Of a stretch of 64,000 nucleotides of DNA, positions 43,029 through 51,409 are shown piece after piece. The notes beneath the pieces were generated by a model. That model searched no databases, was not told where the DNA came from, and saw nothing but the letters and a program-made list of their open reading frames with translations. Source of the stretch: JBBRVW01 sp038246545 (GTDB taxonomy: Bacteria > Actinomycetota > Actinomycetes > JACCUZ01). Each line of letters starts with the position of its first letter. The first letter of the stretch is position 1. The translations under genes were made by a program, and so were the position numbers. The stretch is taken from assembly GCA_038246545.1 (NCBI GenBank), contig JBBRVW010000004.1, positions 1 through 64,000 of the forward strand, in the 5' to 3' direction.

Positions 43029-44558
43029 ATGACCGACCTCACCCGGCTCACCGCTGCCGAGACCGCCGCCGCCGTCGCCGGCGGCACGGCCAGCGCGCTG
43101 GACGTCACCGAGGCCCACCTGGCCCGGATCCGGGAGGTCGACGGCGCCGTGCACGCGTTCCTGCACGTCGACGCCGACGGTGCCCGCGACGCGGCCCGCC
43201 GGGTCGACGCGCAGCGCTCGGCGGGGGAGGCCCTCGGCCCGCTCGGCGGGGTGCCGATCGCGCTCAAGGACGTGCTGGCCACCGAGGGCGTGCCCACCAC
43301 GTGCGGCTCGCGGATCCTCGAGGGCTGGCGGCCGCCGTACGACGCCACCGTGGTGGCGCGGCTGCGCGCAGCAGGTGTGGTCGCGCTCGGCAAGACCAAC
43401 ATGGACGAGTTCGCCATGGGCAGCTCGACCGAGCACTCGGCCTACGGACCGACCCACAACCCGTGGGACCTCGACCGCATCCCGGGTGGCTCCGGCGGCG
43501 GCTCGGCTGCCGCCGTCGCGGCGTTCGAGGCGCCCCTGGCGGTCGGTACCGACACCGGCGGCTCGATCCGCCAGCCCGCGGCCGTCACCGGCACCGTGGG
43601 GGTCAAACCGACCTACGGCGGTGTCAGCCGCTACGGCCTCGTCGCCCTCGCCTCCTCCCTGGACCAGGCGGGCCCGTGCTCGCGCACCGTGCTCGACGCG
43701 GCGCTCCTGCACGCGACCATCGCCGGCCACGACCCGCGCGACAGCACCTCGATCGACTCGACGGTGCCCGACGTCGTCGCCGCCGCGCGGCAGCACGATG
43801 TCACGGGCATGCGCGTCGGCGTCGTCCGGCAGCTCGGCGGCGAGGGCTACCAGCCCGGTGTCGAGCAGCGGTTCCGCGAGTCGGTCGACCTGCTGTCGTC
43901 CCTCGGGGCCGAGGTGGTGGAGGTCGACTGCCCGCACTTCGAGTACGCGCTGCCGGCCTACTACCTGATCCTGCCGAGCGAGTGCTCGTCGAACCTCGCG
44001 CGGTTCGATGCGATGCGCTACGGACTGCGGGTCGGCGACGACGGCTCCGGCAGCGCCGAGGACGTCATGTCGATCACCCGGGCCGCGGGCTTCGGCGCCG
44101 AGGCGAAGCGCCGGATCATGCTCGGCACCTACGCCCTGTCCAGCGGGTACTACGACGCCTACTACGGGCAGGCGCAGAAGGTGCGCACGCTCGTCGTGCG
44201 CGACTTCGACGCTGCCTTCGCGCAGGCAGACGTGCTGGTGTCGCCCACGACGCCGACCACGGCGTTCCGCATCGGCGAGCGCATCGACGACCCGATGGCG
44301 ATGTACCTCGCCGACCTGTGCACCATCCCGTCGAACCTCGCGGGCAACGCCTCGATGTCGTTGCCGGTCGGGCTGGCGCCCGAGGACGGCCTGCCGGTGG
44401 GGCTGCAGGTGATGGCTCCGCCGATGCACGACGACCGGCTGTACCGGCTCGGCGGGACGCTCGAGGCGGCCCTTGCCGACCGGTGGGGCCACCTGCTCAT
44501 CGACGAGGCACCGGACCTCACGACCTCGACCACACCGTCCGCGGAGGCAGCGCAGTGA
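43029..44558 (+). CDS. gatA: Asp/Glu-tRNA amidotransferase subunit A
   Basis: GatA releases ammonia from glutamine for transamidation. The 509-residue amidase has the Ser-cis-Ser-Lys triad: Lys80 in VPIALKDVL, cis-Ser155 in IPGGSGGGSA and nucleophile Ser179 in GTDTGGSIRQP. The full length is typical. Its stop overlaps the start of a small membrane-protein gene (GTGA) that sits between gatA and gatB. Confidence 0.96.
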   Translation: MTDLTRLTAAETAAAVAGGTASALDVTEAHLARIREVDGAVHAFLHVDADGARDAARRVDAQRSAGEALGPLGGVPIALKDVLATEGVPTTCGSRILEGWRPPYDATVVARLRAAGVVALGKTNMDEFAMGSSTEHSAYGPTHNPWDLDRIPGGSGGGSAAAVAAFEAPLAVGTDTGGSIRQPAAVTGTVGVKPTYGGVSRYGLVALASSLDQAGPCSRTVLDAALLHATIAGHDPRDSTSIDSTVPDVVAAARQHDVTGMRVGVVRQLGGEGYQPGVEQRFRESVDLLSSLGAEVVEVDCPHFEYALPAYYLILPSECSSNLARFDAMRYGLRVGDDGSGSAEDVMSITRAAGFGAEAKRRIMLGTYALSSGYYDAYYGQAQKVRTLVVRDFDAAFAQADVLVSPTTPTTAFRIGERIDDPMAMYLADLCTIPSNLAGNASMSLPVGLAPEDGLPVGLQVMAPPMHDDRLYRLGGTLEAALADRWGHLLIDEAPDLTTSTTPSAEAAQ

Positions 44559-44749
44559 AGAACGTCAAGTCGATCGTCACCTTCGTCACGACCGTCATGG
44601 CCGGCCGCACCGCGGTGCAGCGGCTCAAGCAGGCCCGCGAGGACGGCGACCGGCTCGAGCTGATCGACGCGCTGCTCAACGCCGTCGTGCTCGTGACCGG
44701 GACCATCATCATCGTGCGCCGCCTCCGCCGCGGCGAGGACGAGGCGTAG
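44555..44749 (+). CDS. Small membrane protein between gatA and gatB
   Basis: The 64-residue protein has a basic amphipathic start (KNVKSIVTFVTTVMAGRTAV, QRLKQAREDGDR) and one membrane segment (LLNAVVLVTGTIIIV) ending in RRLRRGEDEA. The GTG overlaps the gatA stop, and gatB begins at the base after its TAG, so all three are probably translated together. No family is recognised. Similar unnamed genes may occur at this place in related actinomycetes. Confidence 0.75.
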   Translation: MKNVKSIVTFVTTVMAGRTAVQRLKQAREDGDRLELIDALLNAVVLVTGTIIIVRRLRRGEDEA

Positions 44750-46270
44750 ATGGCGGTCCAGGTGCCGGAGCTGCTCGACTACGACGACGCGATCGCGCGG
44801 TTCGACCCGGTCCTGGGGCTCGAGGTGCACGTCGAGCTCGGCACGGCCTCGAAGATGTTCTGCGGCTGCGCCACCGAGTTCGGCGCGCCGCCGAACAGCC
44901 AGACCTGCCCTACCTGCCTCGGCCTGCCCGGCTCGCTCCCGGTGCTCAACGAGACCGCCGTCGAGTCGACCGTGCGGGTCGGGCTCGCGCTCGGCTGCGA
45001 CATCGCGGAGTGGTGCCGGTTCGCCCGGAAGAACTACTTCTACCCGGACATGCCGAAGAACTTCCAGACCTCGCAGTACGACGAGCCGATCTGCACCGAG
45101 GGTCACCTCGACGTCGAGGTCGCGACCGACGAGGGACCGCGCTCCTTCCGGATCGCGATCGAGCGCGTGCACATGGAGGAGGACACCGGGAAGTCGCTGC
45201 ACGTCGGCGGCGCCACCGGCCGCATCCATGGTGCCGACTACTCGCTGGTCGACTACAACCGCGCCGGCATCCCGCTCATCGAGATCGTGACGAAACCGGT
45301 CGAGGGCACCGGGTCGCTGGCCCCGCTGGTCGCCCGCGCCTACGTCACCGCGCTGCGCGAGCTGATGCGCACGCTCGGCGTCTCCGACGTGCGGATGGAG
45401 CAGGGCTCGTTGCGCTGCGACGTCAACCTCTCCCTGCGCCGGACGCCGTCCGACCCGCTCGGCACCCGCTCGGAGACCAAGAACGTCAACTCGCTCCGCT
45501 CGGTCGAGCGCGCCATGCGCTACGAGGTCTCGCGGCAGGCCGCGCTGCTCGCGGCCGGTGGCCGGGTCGTGCAGGAGACCCGGCACTGGCACGAGGACAC
45601 CGGCAGCACGACGTCCGGCCGGTCCAAGGAGCAGGCCGAGGACTACCGCTACTTCCCGGAGCCCGACCTGGTGCCGGTGGCACCGGACCGCGACTGGGTC
45701 GAGCAGCTGCGGGCCGACCTCCCACCGTCGCCGCTGGTACGGCGGCGCGCGCTGCAGGACGCCTGGGGCGTCAGCGACCTCGAGATGCGGTCACTGGTCA
45801 ACGTCGGCGCCGTCGACCTGGTCGAGAGCACCGTCGCCGCCGGAGCCTCGTCGGAGTCCGCCCGCAAGTGGTGGCTGGGAGAGCTGGCTCGCAGCGCGAA
45901 CGAGCGGCAGGTCGATCTCGCCGAGCTGCCGATCACGCCGGCGCAGGTCGCCCGGGTGGTGGCCATCGTCGAGTCGGGTGCGCTCAACGACAAGCTGGCC
46001 CGGCAGGTGATCGAGGGGGTGCTGCTCGGTGAGGGCGAGCCCGACGACGTCGTGGCGGCCCGCGGCCTCGCGGTGGTGAGCGACGACACCGCCCTGCTCG
46101 CGGCGGTCGACGAGGCGCTGGCCGCGAATCCGGAGGTGGCCGAGAAGATCCGCGGCGGCAAGGTCGCGGCGGCGGGTGCCGTCGTCGGCGCCGTGATGAA
46201 GGCGACCCAGGGCAAGGCCGACGCGGGCCGGGTCCGCGAGCTCGTGCTCCAGCGCTGCGAGCAGGGCTAG
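44750..46270 (+). CDS. gatB: Asp/Glu-tRNA amidotransferase subunit B
   Basis: GatB binds the misacylated tRNA and carries out phosphorylation and amidation. The 506-residue protein has GLEVHVELGTASKMFCGC, QTCPTCLGLPGSLPVLN, YFYPDMPKNFQTSQYDEPIC, the kinase-like core DYNRAGIPLIEIVTKP and SETKNVNSLRSVERAMRYE. The GatB/YqeY helical tail is complete (KATQGKADAGRVRELVLQRC). It is last in the gatCA-x-B operon. Confidence 0.96.
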   Translation: MAVQVPELLDYDDAIARFDPVLGLEVHVELGTASKMFCGCATEFGAPPNSQTCPTCLGLPGSLPVLNETAVESTVRVGLALGCDIAEWCRFARKNYFYPDMPKNFQTSQYDEPICTEGHLDVEVATDEGPRSFRIAIERVHMEEDTGKSLHVGGATGRIHGADYSLVDYNRAGIPLIEIVTKPVEGTGSLAPLVARAYVTALRELMRTLGVSDVRMEQGSLRCDVNLSLRRTPSDPLGTRSETKNVNSLRSVERAMRYEVSRQAALLAAGGRVVQETRHWHEDTGSTTSGRSKEQAEDYRYFPEPDLVPVAPDRDWVEQLRADLPPSPLVRRRALQDAWGVSDLEMRSLVNVGAVDLVESTVAAGASSESARKWWLGELARSANERQVDLAELPITPAQVARVVAIVESGALNDKLARQVIEGVLLGEGEPDDVVAARGLAVVSDDTALLAAVDEALAANPEVAEKIRGGKVAAAGAVVGAVMKATQGKADAGRVRELVLQRCEQG

Positions 46271-46280
46271 GGTCGAAGGC

Positions 46281-46529
46281 ATGCCGCTGCCGGCCCGCGC
46301 CGTGCTGGTCGCGGCGGCGCTGGCCGCCGCGGTGGTCCTCGGGCCGGGCCTGCTCAGCAGCCAGGCCCCCTCCCCGCCGCCGACCACGTCGCCCCCGGCG
46401 AGCAGGCCGGACGCGAGGGAGCGGTCGGCGGTTCCCGCACCGCCGCCGCCGGGCACCGTCGCGCGGGCGCCCGGGAATGCGTTCGTCGTCTCGCCCGCCC
46501 GGCTGCTCCGGCTCCCGAAGCCGTTCTGA
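46281..46529 (+). CDS. Small secreted or anchored proline-rich protein
   Basis: The 82-residue frame has a hydrophobic N-terminus (residues 5-25, AVLVAAALAAAVVLGPGLLS) that could be a signal peptide or anchor, then a Pro/Ser/Ala-rich linker and the end FVVSPARLLRLPKPF. No lipobox or known domain is present. It starts ten bases after gatB. Composition is not strongly diagnostic, so a chance frame remains possible. Confidence 0.5.
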   Translation: MPLPARAVLVAAALAAAVVLGPGLLSSQAPSPPPTTSPPASRPDARERSAVPAPPPPGTVARAPGNAFVVSPARLLRLPKPF

Positions 46530-46540
46530 GCGGCGCTCAG
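46526..46540. terminator. Short bidirectional hairpin covering two stop codons
   Basis: CTGAGC-GGC-GCTCAG is a perfect six-pair stem that contains the TGA of the plus-strand small gene and the stop of the minus-strand DUF3179 gene. Confidence 0.4.
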
Positions 46541-47735
46541 CGCACCAGCACGGTGTCGGGTTCGAAGGCGGCCCAGGCGAACCAGAACGTGTCGATGTGC
46601 GCGACGGGCTCGAGCCGCTCGCCGGCGAGCGGCCCCCGCACCGCACGGCCGAGGATGTCCCAGGTGGTGCCCGTCTCGTCGTCGACGAAACGGTCGGTGC
46701 CCATGGCCGTGAAAGTGAGCCGCTGTCCCGCGGACCGCGGGACGAAGACCCCCGTCGCCGGCACCGCGCGGCCCGCGTCGACGGGCTCAGCCTCGAGGGC
46801 CGAGCGCAGCCCCTGCGCCCCGAGGACCACGACGTCGCGTCCCTCGTCCTGCAGGTCCACCACTCGGTCGGCCGCGATCCGGGCCTGGGTGAGTGCCAGC
46901 GGCGGCCCGTCGACCAGTGCGGTCACCCGCTCCTTGGGCGGGAGCCGCGCGTCGGCGTCGCCGTCGAACAGGAACGGGTCGCTGTCGGGCTCGTCGTAGC
47001 CCACGTAGGGGTTGCGCCCGTAGTCACGCCCGGTCCCGGTCGGTCGCGCCAGGCCCACCCGTCCGGGTGGGCCTGGGACCACTGCGCCCACGAGACGGTC
47101 GCGACGGGCAGCCGCCGGAGCTGGGCCCCGGTGAGGAAGCCCGCGACGGCCTGCCCCTCGATCTGCGCCCACAGCGACTCGGTCTGCCGGTCGTACATCA
47201 CCAGGTCGGAGTTGTAGACCTTCCCGGAGGTGCCGAAGGTGAACAGCCGGTCGCCGAGCCGTCGGTCGAACGCCAGCGCGGAGTTGCACAGCGGACAGTA
47301 GGTCACCGCGACCGGTGTGCCGTCGACCGTGTCGTTCACGATCTCGTGCCAGATGAGGACCTGCACGGGGTACGCGCGCGTCTCGTCCCCGGCTGTGAAG
47401 GTGAGAACCGCCTCCTCCTCGGCGAGCCAGTCGACCTCGCTCGCCCGCTGGAAGGTCGGCGCGTCGATGGGCGGGATGCCGTCCGGCGGCGGCCCGCCCG
47501 CGAGGACCCGCCCGGTGTCGACCAGCGCCTCGGGAAAGCCCGGGTCGTCGATGTCGTCCAGCGCCGAGGGGACCTCCTCTCGCGGAGACTGGTCCACGGC
47601 CTCGAGGGCCACTGCCGGCGCCGGTCCCGACCCGCCGCCGCCGCCACCGGGTGGGCGCGCGGTCTGCTCGGCGCACGCCGCCAGCAGCAGCGCCCCGGCG
47701 ATGGCGAGGGCGGCTCGGCGCGGCACGCGGGTCAC
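46537..47735 (-). pseudogene. DUF3179 lipoprotein with a one-base frameshift
   Basis: The start VPRRAALAIAGALLLAACAE is a lipoprotein signal with lipobox LAAC. The DUF3179 core follows: YPVQVLIWHEIVNDTVDGTP, VTYCPLCNSALAFDRRL, FGTSGKVYNSDLVMYDRQTE and SWAQWSQAHPDGW. Near 47052-47057 the frame changes: the DUF3179 end continues in another frame as LARPTGTGRDYGRNPYVGYD through DTFWFAWAAFEPDTVLVR. The total length lacks one base of a multiple of three, so a single-base deletion explains it. The break lies in a perfect 13-bp inverted repeat (47049-47076). The GTG overlaps the ccdA-like stop as GTGA. The family's role is unknown; location here with thioredoxin and CcdA suggests extracytoplasmic redox or metal chemistry. 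Confidence 0.82.
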
Positions 47736-48610
47736 GACGCCGAGGACTCCTTCGGCCGGCGCGAGCCGGCGACCAGCGCACCCACTCCCAGCACGACCAC
47801 CAGAAGCAGACCGGCGAGCACCGCCGGCCCCAGCCCCACGACGAAGCGGGTGAGCTCGGACTGCAGCCGGGTCGCGGCGTCGACGACCGGGTCGCCCGTC
47901 GACCGGCCGGCGAGGACCCGGATCTCGAACCAGCCGTACCACGTGACGTACGCGCCGGCGACGACGAGCAGCCCGGCGCCGAGACGGTCCAGCAGCGGCC
48001 CGGCCCGGCGCAGGCGGGCCACGACCGACCCGCGCGCCAGGGCCACGGCCATGGCCAGCCCGGTGACGACGGTGCCCATGCCCAGCGCGTAGACCACGAA
48101 GGTGAGCAGCGCACCTCCCGCGCTGCCGCCACGTGCGGCGGTGCTGGTGACGGCAAGGAACGGCCCGAGGGTGCAGGAGAGCGAGGCGGCAGCGAAACCG
48201 GCGCCGTAGAGCGCCTGCGAGCGCATCGTGCGGGTGGGGGCGTGACCGAGCTTCGCCAGCGCGCCGGTGCCCGGGAGGTGCCCGCCGCGGACCAGCGCCC
48301 AGGCGCCGGCGAGAAGCAGGCCGAGGCCGATGACGACCGTGAGGACGGGCAGGTACCGCTCGACTGACAGGCTGACCCGCGCCAGCACGGCGCCGAAGAC
48401 GCCGAAGACCGCGACGAACCCGGCAGTCATCGCCAGGCTGAACCGGGCGGCGCGCAGGACCTGACTGCGGGTGTTCGTCGGCGTCCCGTCAGCCGGGTCG
48501 ACCACCAGCGTGACCAGGTACGCCGGCAGCAGCGCGAAGCCGCACGGGTTGAGCGCGGCCACCGCGCCTGCCACGAGGGCGAGCGCCAGGGGGAGGTCGG
48601 GTGCGCCCAT
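47732..48610 (-). CDS. ccdA: CcdA-type cytochrome c biogenesis/thiol transport protein
   Basis: CcdA moves reducing equivalents across the membrane to extracytoplasmic thioredoxins. The 292-residue protein has six or more membrane segments with the redox cysteines in LNPCGFALLPAYL and ASLSCTLGPFLAVT, the standard CcdA/DsbD pattern. The ATG at 48610 lies two bases after the stop of the thioredoxin lipoprotein gene, its likely partner. The stop overlaps the DUF3179 start. The gene itself looks intact although both neighbours in the operon are broken. Confidence 0.88.
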   Translation of the reverse strand: MGAPDLPLALALVAGAVAALNPCGFALLPAYLVTLVVDPADGTPTNTRSQVLRAARFSLAMTAGFVAVFGVFGAVLARVSLSVERYLPVLTVVIGLGLLLAGAWALVRGGHLPGTGALAKLGHAPTRTMRSQALYGAGFAAASLSCTLGPFLAVTSTAARGGSAGGALLTFVVYALGMGTVVTGLAMAVALARGSVVARLRRAGPLLDRLGAGLLVVAGAYVTWYGWFEIRVLAGRSTGDPVVDAATRLQSELTRFVVGLGPAVLAGLLLVVVLGVGALVAGSRRPKESSAS

Positions 48611-48612
48611 GC

Positions 48613-49161
48613 TCAGCCCAGCATCGAGCGCGCCGCCTGCTCGAGCTGGTCGCCGGTCAGGGCGCCATTGACGACCTGCACGTCGCCGGCCGCGTCGATG
48701 AAGGCGAAGGACGGCTGGCCCACGACCCCGAAAGCGCTCCAGATCGACCCGTCGGCGTCGACCACGTGCACGAAGGCGTCGGTGCCTGTGTCGGAGACGA
48801 ACTTCTTCATGTCCCCCTCCGGCCCGAGGCCCGGGACACCGACCAGCGTGACGTCGCCGGCCAGCCGCTGCGCGGTCGCCACCACCTCGGGGGCCTCGGC
48901 ACGGCAGATCGTGCACCACGGCGCCCAGAACCACAGGACGGCCGGGGTGCCTTCCAGCGCCGCGAAGTCGAACTCCGCACCGTCCAGCGTCGAGGCCTGC
49001 AGCGCCTCTGTCTTCTGCGCGATCTAGGACGAGCCGCCGGCACCCGTGCCCTGCGAGGTCGCCGCCCCGGCCCCGGCGGTCTCTGTCGAGGCGGACGCCC
49101 CGCAGCCCGTGACGACGAGCGTGACGGCTGCGGCCACGACGAGACGTACGAGCGGGCTCAC
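48613..49161 (-). pseudogene. TlpA/ResA-like thioredoxin lipoprotein, interrupted by an in-frame TAG
   Basis: The frame starts with a lipoprotein signal (SPLVRLVVAAAVTLVVTGCG, lipobox VTGC), then a Ser/Thr/Gly/Ala linker (AGAGAATSQGTGAGGSS). Codon 46 is TAG (49024-49026), after which the thioredoxin domain continues in the same frame: LDGAEFDFAALEGTPAVLWF, active site WAPWCTICRAEAP, and FVHVVDADGSIWSAFGVVGQ. GGAGG precedes the GTG start at perfect spacing. The stop lies in the linker before any folded domain, so without readthrough no thioredoxin would be anchored. The cytosolic part could restart at an internal codon but would lack export. The wild-type codon may have been CAG, GAG or AAG. 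Confidence 0.8.
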
Positions 49162-49257
49162 TTCGTCCTCCGAAGGGTGGGGTCCACCTGGGAACCCCGG
49201 CTGGGCCGCCGGACTTCCCGCGCGCCCGTGCCCCGGTAGCCGGCCCGGGAACGCGGG

Positions 49258-49983
49258 TCAGCCGGGGGCGGCGAGCCGGACGACGGCGCCGGCCGGCCGC
49301 TCCTCGCGGCCGTCGGGGGTGAGCAGCCAGACCGACTGCCGCCCGACCACCTCCCACTCCTCGGGGTCGTCGCGGCAGCCGCCGACCAGCGCGGTGTCCT
49401 CGTCGATGCCTACGGCCACCACCCCGTCCGCCGGGCTGGACACCTTGCGCAGGACGGCGTCCGGCAGCCGCCGGGCGAACCGGTCGAAGTGCGGCAGCAC
49501 GGTGAGTCCGGGTGCGGCACCGAGTCCGACCGCCGGCCCCTTGAACGGGTGCCGGATGTCCGGCACCTCGCCGCACAGCGCCATCGCTCCGGCGCTGCAG
49601 CCGGCCAGCGCCGCACCGCCACGCCAGGCTCGCTCGATGGCGGCCCACACGGCGGTGCCCCGCAGGGTGTCGGCCAGGAACGGCGGGCTGCCGCCGGACA
49701 GGTAGACGAGCCCGGCACCCTCGACCAGCCCGGCGATCGCCTCGTCGTCGGCGCTGATCCGGTCGACGACGGGCATGACGACCTGCTCGACGCCGAGCCG
49801 GTCGGCCGACTCCGCACCCTTTCGGTGCCAGCGGGCAAGCGACGCGACGCCCTCGGGCGCCGCCGCTGTGGCCAGCTGCACGAACTTCTTCGGCCGGCCC
49901 TCGATCAGCCGTCGCTCGACGGCCTCCATCACGGGCAGGTACTCACCGCTGCCCACCAGTGCCAGCGGTCCGGGTCGCGTCAC
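49258..49983 (-). CDS. Peptidase S51 family protein (peptidase E/cyanophycinase-like)
   Basis: The 241-residue protein has the class I glutamine-amidotransferase-like fold of S51 peptidases. The nucleophile Ser lies in ALAGCSAGAMALCG, with YLSGGSPPFLADTLRGTAVW before and LGAAPGLTVLPHFDRFARRL after. Family members cleave Asp-containing dipeptides or cyanophycin; the substrate here is unknown. The GTG at 49983 gives TRPGPLALVGSGEYLPVM at the start. It stands alone downstream of the sugar dehydrogenase on the same strand. Confidence 0.85.
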   Translation of the reverse strand: MTRPGPLALVGSGEYLPVMEAVERRLIEGRPKKFVQLATAAAPEGVASLARWHRKGAESADRLGVEQVVMPVVDRISADDEAIAGLVEGAGLVYLSGGSPPFLADTLRGTAVWAAIERAWRGGAALAGCSAGAMALCGEVPDIRHPFKGPAVGLGAAPGLTVLPHFDRFARRLPDAVLRKVSSPADGVVAVGIDEDTALVGGCRDDPEEWEVVGRQSVWLLTPDGREERPAGAVVRLAAPG

Positions 49984-50047
49984 GCCGCCATGATCCGCGG
50001 TGCCGGCCCACGCCGCACAGCGCACCGCCCGATGAGCTGCGGACACC

Positions 50048-50110
50048 AACGACGGAGCAACGGTTCTGCCGGTGCGCCACAGCGACCCCAGCGGGCGTTG
50101 CTCCGTCGTT
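50048..50110. repeat. 15-bp perfect inverted repeat with 33-base spacer
   Basis: AACGACGGAGCAACG (50048-50062) is the exact reverse complement of CGTTGCTCCGTCGTT (50096-50110). It lies in the 189-base gap downstream of the sugar dehydrogenase and upstream of the S51 peptidase. The loop is long for a terminator. Its sequence resembles the GCTCCG/CGGAG stem upstream of iscS, so it may be a related intergenic repeat. Confidence 0.6.
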
Positions 50111-50172
50111 CGCGGCGCAGGCGAACCCCGGCCGACGCCCGGCTCAGGCGGCCGTGATCGTGAGAACGGGAC

Positions 50173-51333
50173 TCAGGACAGGGTGAGGCGGACGATGCGG
50201 TCGTCGCCCTGGCGGGGGGATCCCCGGCCGTCGGTGTTGTTGGTGAGCACCCACAGCGAGCCGTCGGGCGCGACGGCCACCGCCCGCAGCCGGCCGTAGC
50301 GGTTGGTGAAGAGGGCACGCGGCTTCCCGGTGCCGGCGGCGAGGAGCGGCACCTGCCAGAGCCGCGCGCCGCGCAGCGACGCCAGGAAGACCGACCCGCC
50401 GGCCACGGCGATACCGCTGGGCGAGGCCACGTCGGTGTGCCACTGGCGCACCGGGTCGCGGAACCTCTCGTCGCCGCTGCGGCCCTCGACGACCGGCCAA
50501 CCGTAGTTGCCGCCGGGGACGATCCGGTTCAGCTCGTCCCAGGTGTTCTGGCCGAACTCGCTGGCCCACATCCGGCCGCGGGCGTCCCACGCGAGGCCCT
50601 GGACGTTGCGATGGCCCAGGCTCCACACCGGCGACCCCTCGGTCGGGTTGCCCGGTGCGGGGTCCCCGTCCGGGGTGATCCGCAGGATCTTCCCGCCGAG
50701 GTCCGCCGGGTCCTGGGACGGGTCGCGGCGGCCGGCCTCGCCGGTGCCGACGTAGAGGAAGCCGTCCGGCCCGAACGCGATCCGGCCGCCGTCGTGGATC
50801 GGCTCCGACGGGATGCCGCCGAAGACGGTCCGCTGGTCCGAGAGCCCGGTGCCGTCGTACGTCAGCCGGGCGACGACGTTCTCCGGGCCGGCGGTGAAGT
50901 AGGCGAACAGCGTGCTGTCCGCGGCGTACGACGGCGACAGCGCGAGCCCGAGCAGGCCGCCCTCACCGTTGCCGTCGACGCCCGCCACCCGGCCGACGTC
51001 GGTGACGTCCCCGCCCGGCGTGACCCGCACGATGCGCGCGTCGTCGCGCTGGCTGACGAGGGCGGAGCCGTCGGGGAGGAACGCGATGCCCCACGGCGCC
51101 GTCAGCCCGGTGGCAACGACGCCGGCGACCTCTGCGCCCACCGTGGGTGCGACCGCCGCCGACGAGGAGCTCGCGGCTCCCGGAGCGGACTCGGTGCCGG
51201 ACCCGGACGCCGACGCCGACCCGCCGCCGTCGGGCCCACTGCCGCCGGTGCAGCCCGCGACGGTCACGAGCAGGAGAGCGGTGACGGCCGCCCGCGGCGC
51301 GGCCGTCGGACGCCGTGGTCGCTGGAGTGCCAT
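50173..51333 (-). CDS. Glucose/sorbosone dehydrogenase-type PQQ lipoprotein
   Basis: The 386-residue protein has a lipoprotein signal with lipobox VAGC (VTALLLVTVAGCTGG), a Ser/Gly/Ala linker and a six-bladed beta-propeller of the GSDH family: GLTAPWGIAFLPDGSALVSQ, EGGLLGLALSPSYAADSTLF, HDGGRIAFGPDGFLYVGTGE, GHRNVQGLAWDARGRMWASE and ELNRIVPGGNYGWPVVEG. The His and Asp/Asn positions fit soluble PQQ sugar dehydrogenases. It would act outside the membrane on aldoses. No PQQ synthesis genes are in the window. Confidence 0.88.
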   Translation of the reverse strand: MALQRPRRPTAAPRAAVTALLLVTVAGCTGGSGPDGGGSASASGSGTESAPGAASSSSAAVAPTVGAEVAGVVATGLTAPWGIAFLPDGSALVSQRDDARIVRVTPGGDVTDVGRVAGVDGNGEGGLLGLALSPSYAADSTLFAYFTAGPENVVARLTYDGTGLSDQRTVFGGIPSEPIHDGGRIAFGPDGFLYVGTGEAGRRDPSQDPADLGGKILRITPDGDPAPGNPTEGSPVWSLGHRNVQGLAWDARGRMWASEFGQNTWDELNRIVPGGNYGWPVVEGRSGDERFRDPVRQWHTDVASPSGIAVAGGSVFLASLRGARLWQVPLLAAGTGKPRALFTNRYGRLRAVAVAPDGSLWVLTNNTDGRGSPRQGDDRIVRLTLS

Positions 51334-51409
51334 CGGGCGAGCCTGACCGGTCGGTACCCGCCCAGGCCACCCCGGCGGTCGACGTGACCCGATCGTTAGG
51401 GTCGGACCC

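Noticed and set aside
38172..44492. A 2106-codon open frame on the minus strand
   Set aside because: It is antisense to ligA, the GGDEF-EAL gene, gatC and gatA, all with clear domains. Long antisense frames are expected in very GC-rich coding DNA; it contains no recognisable domain.
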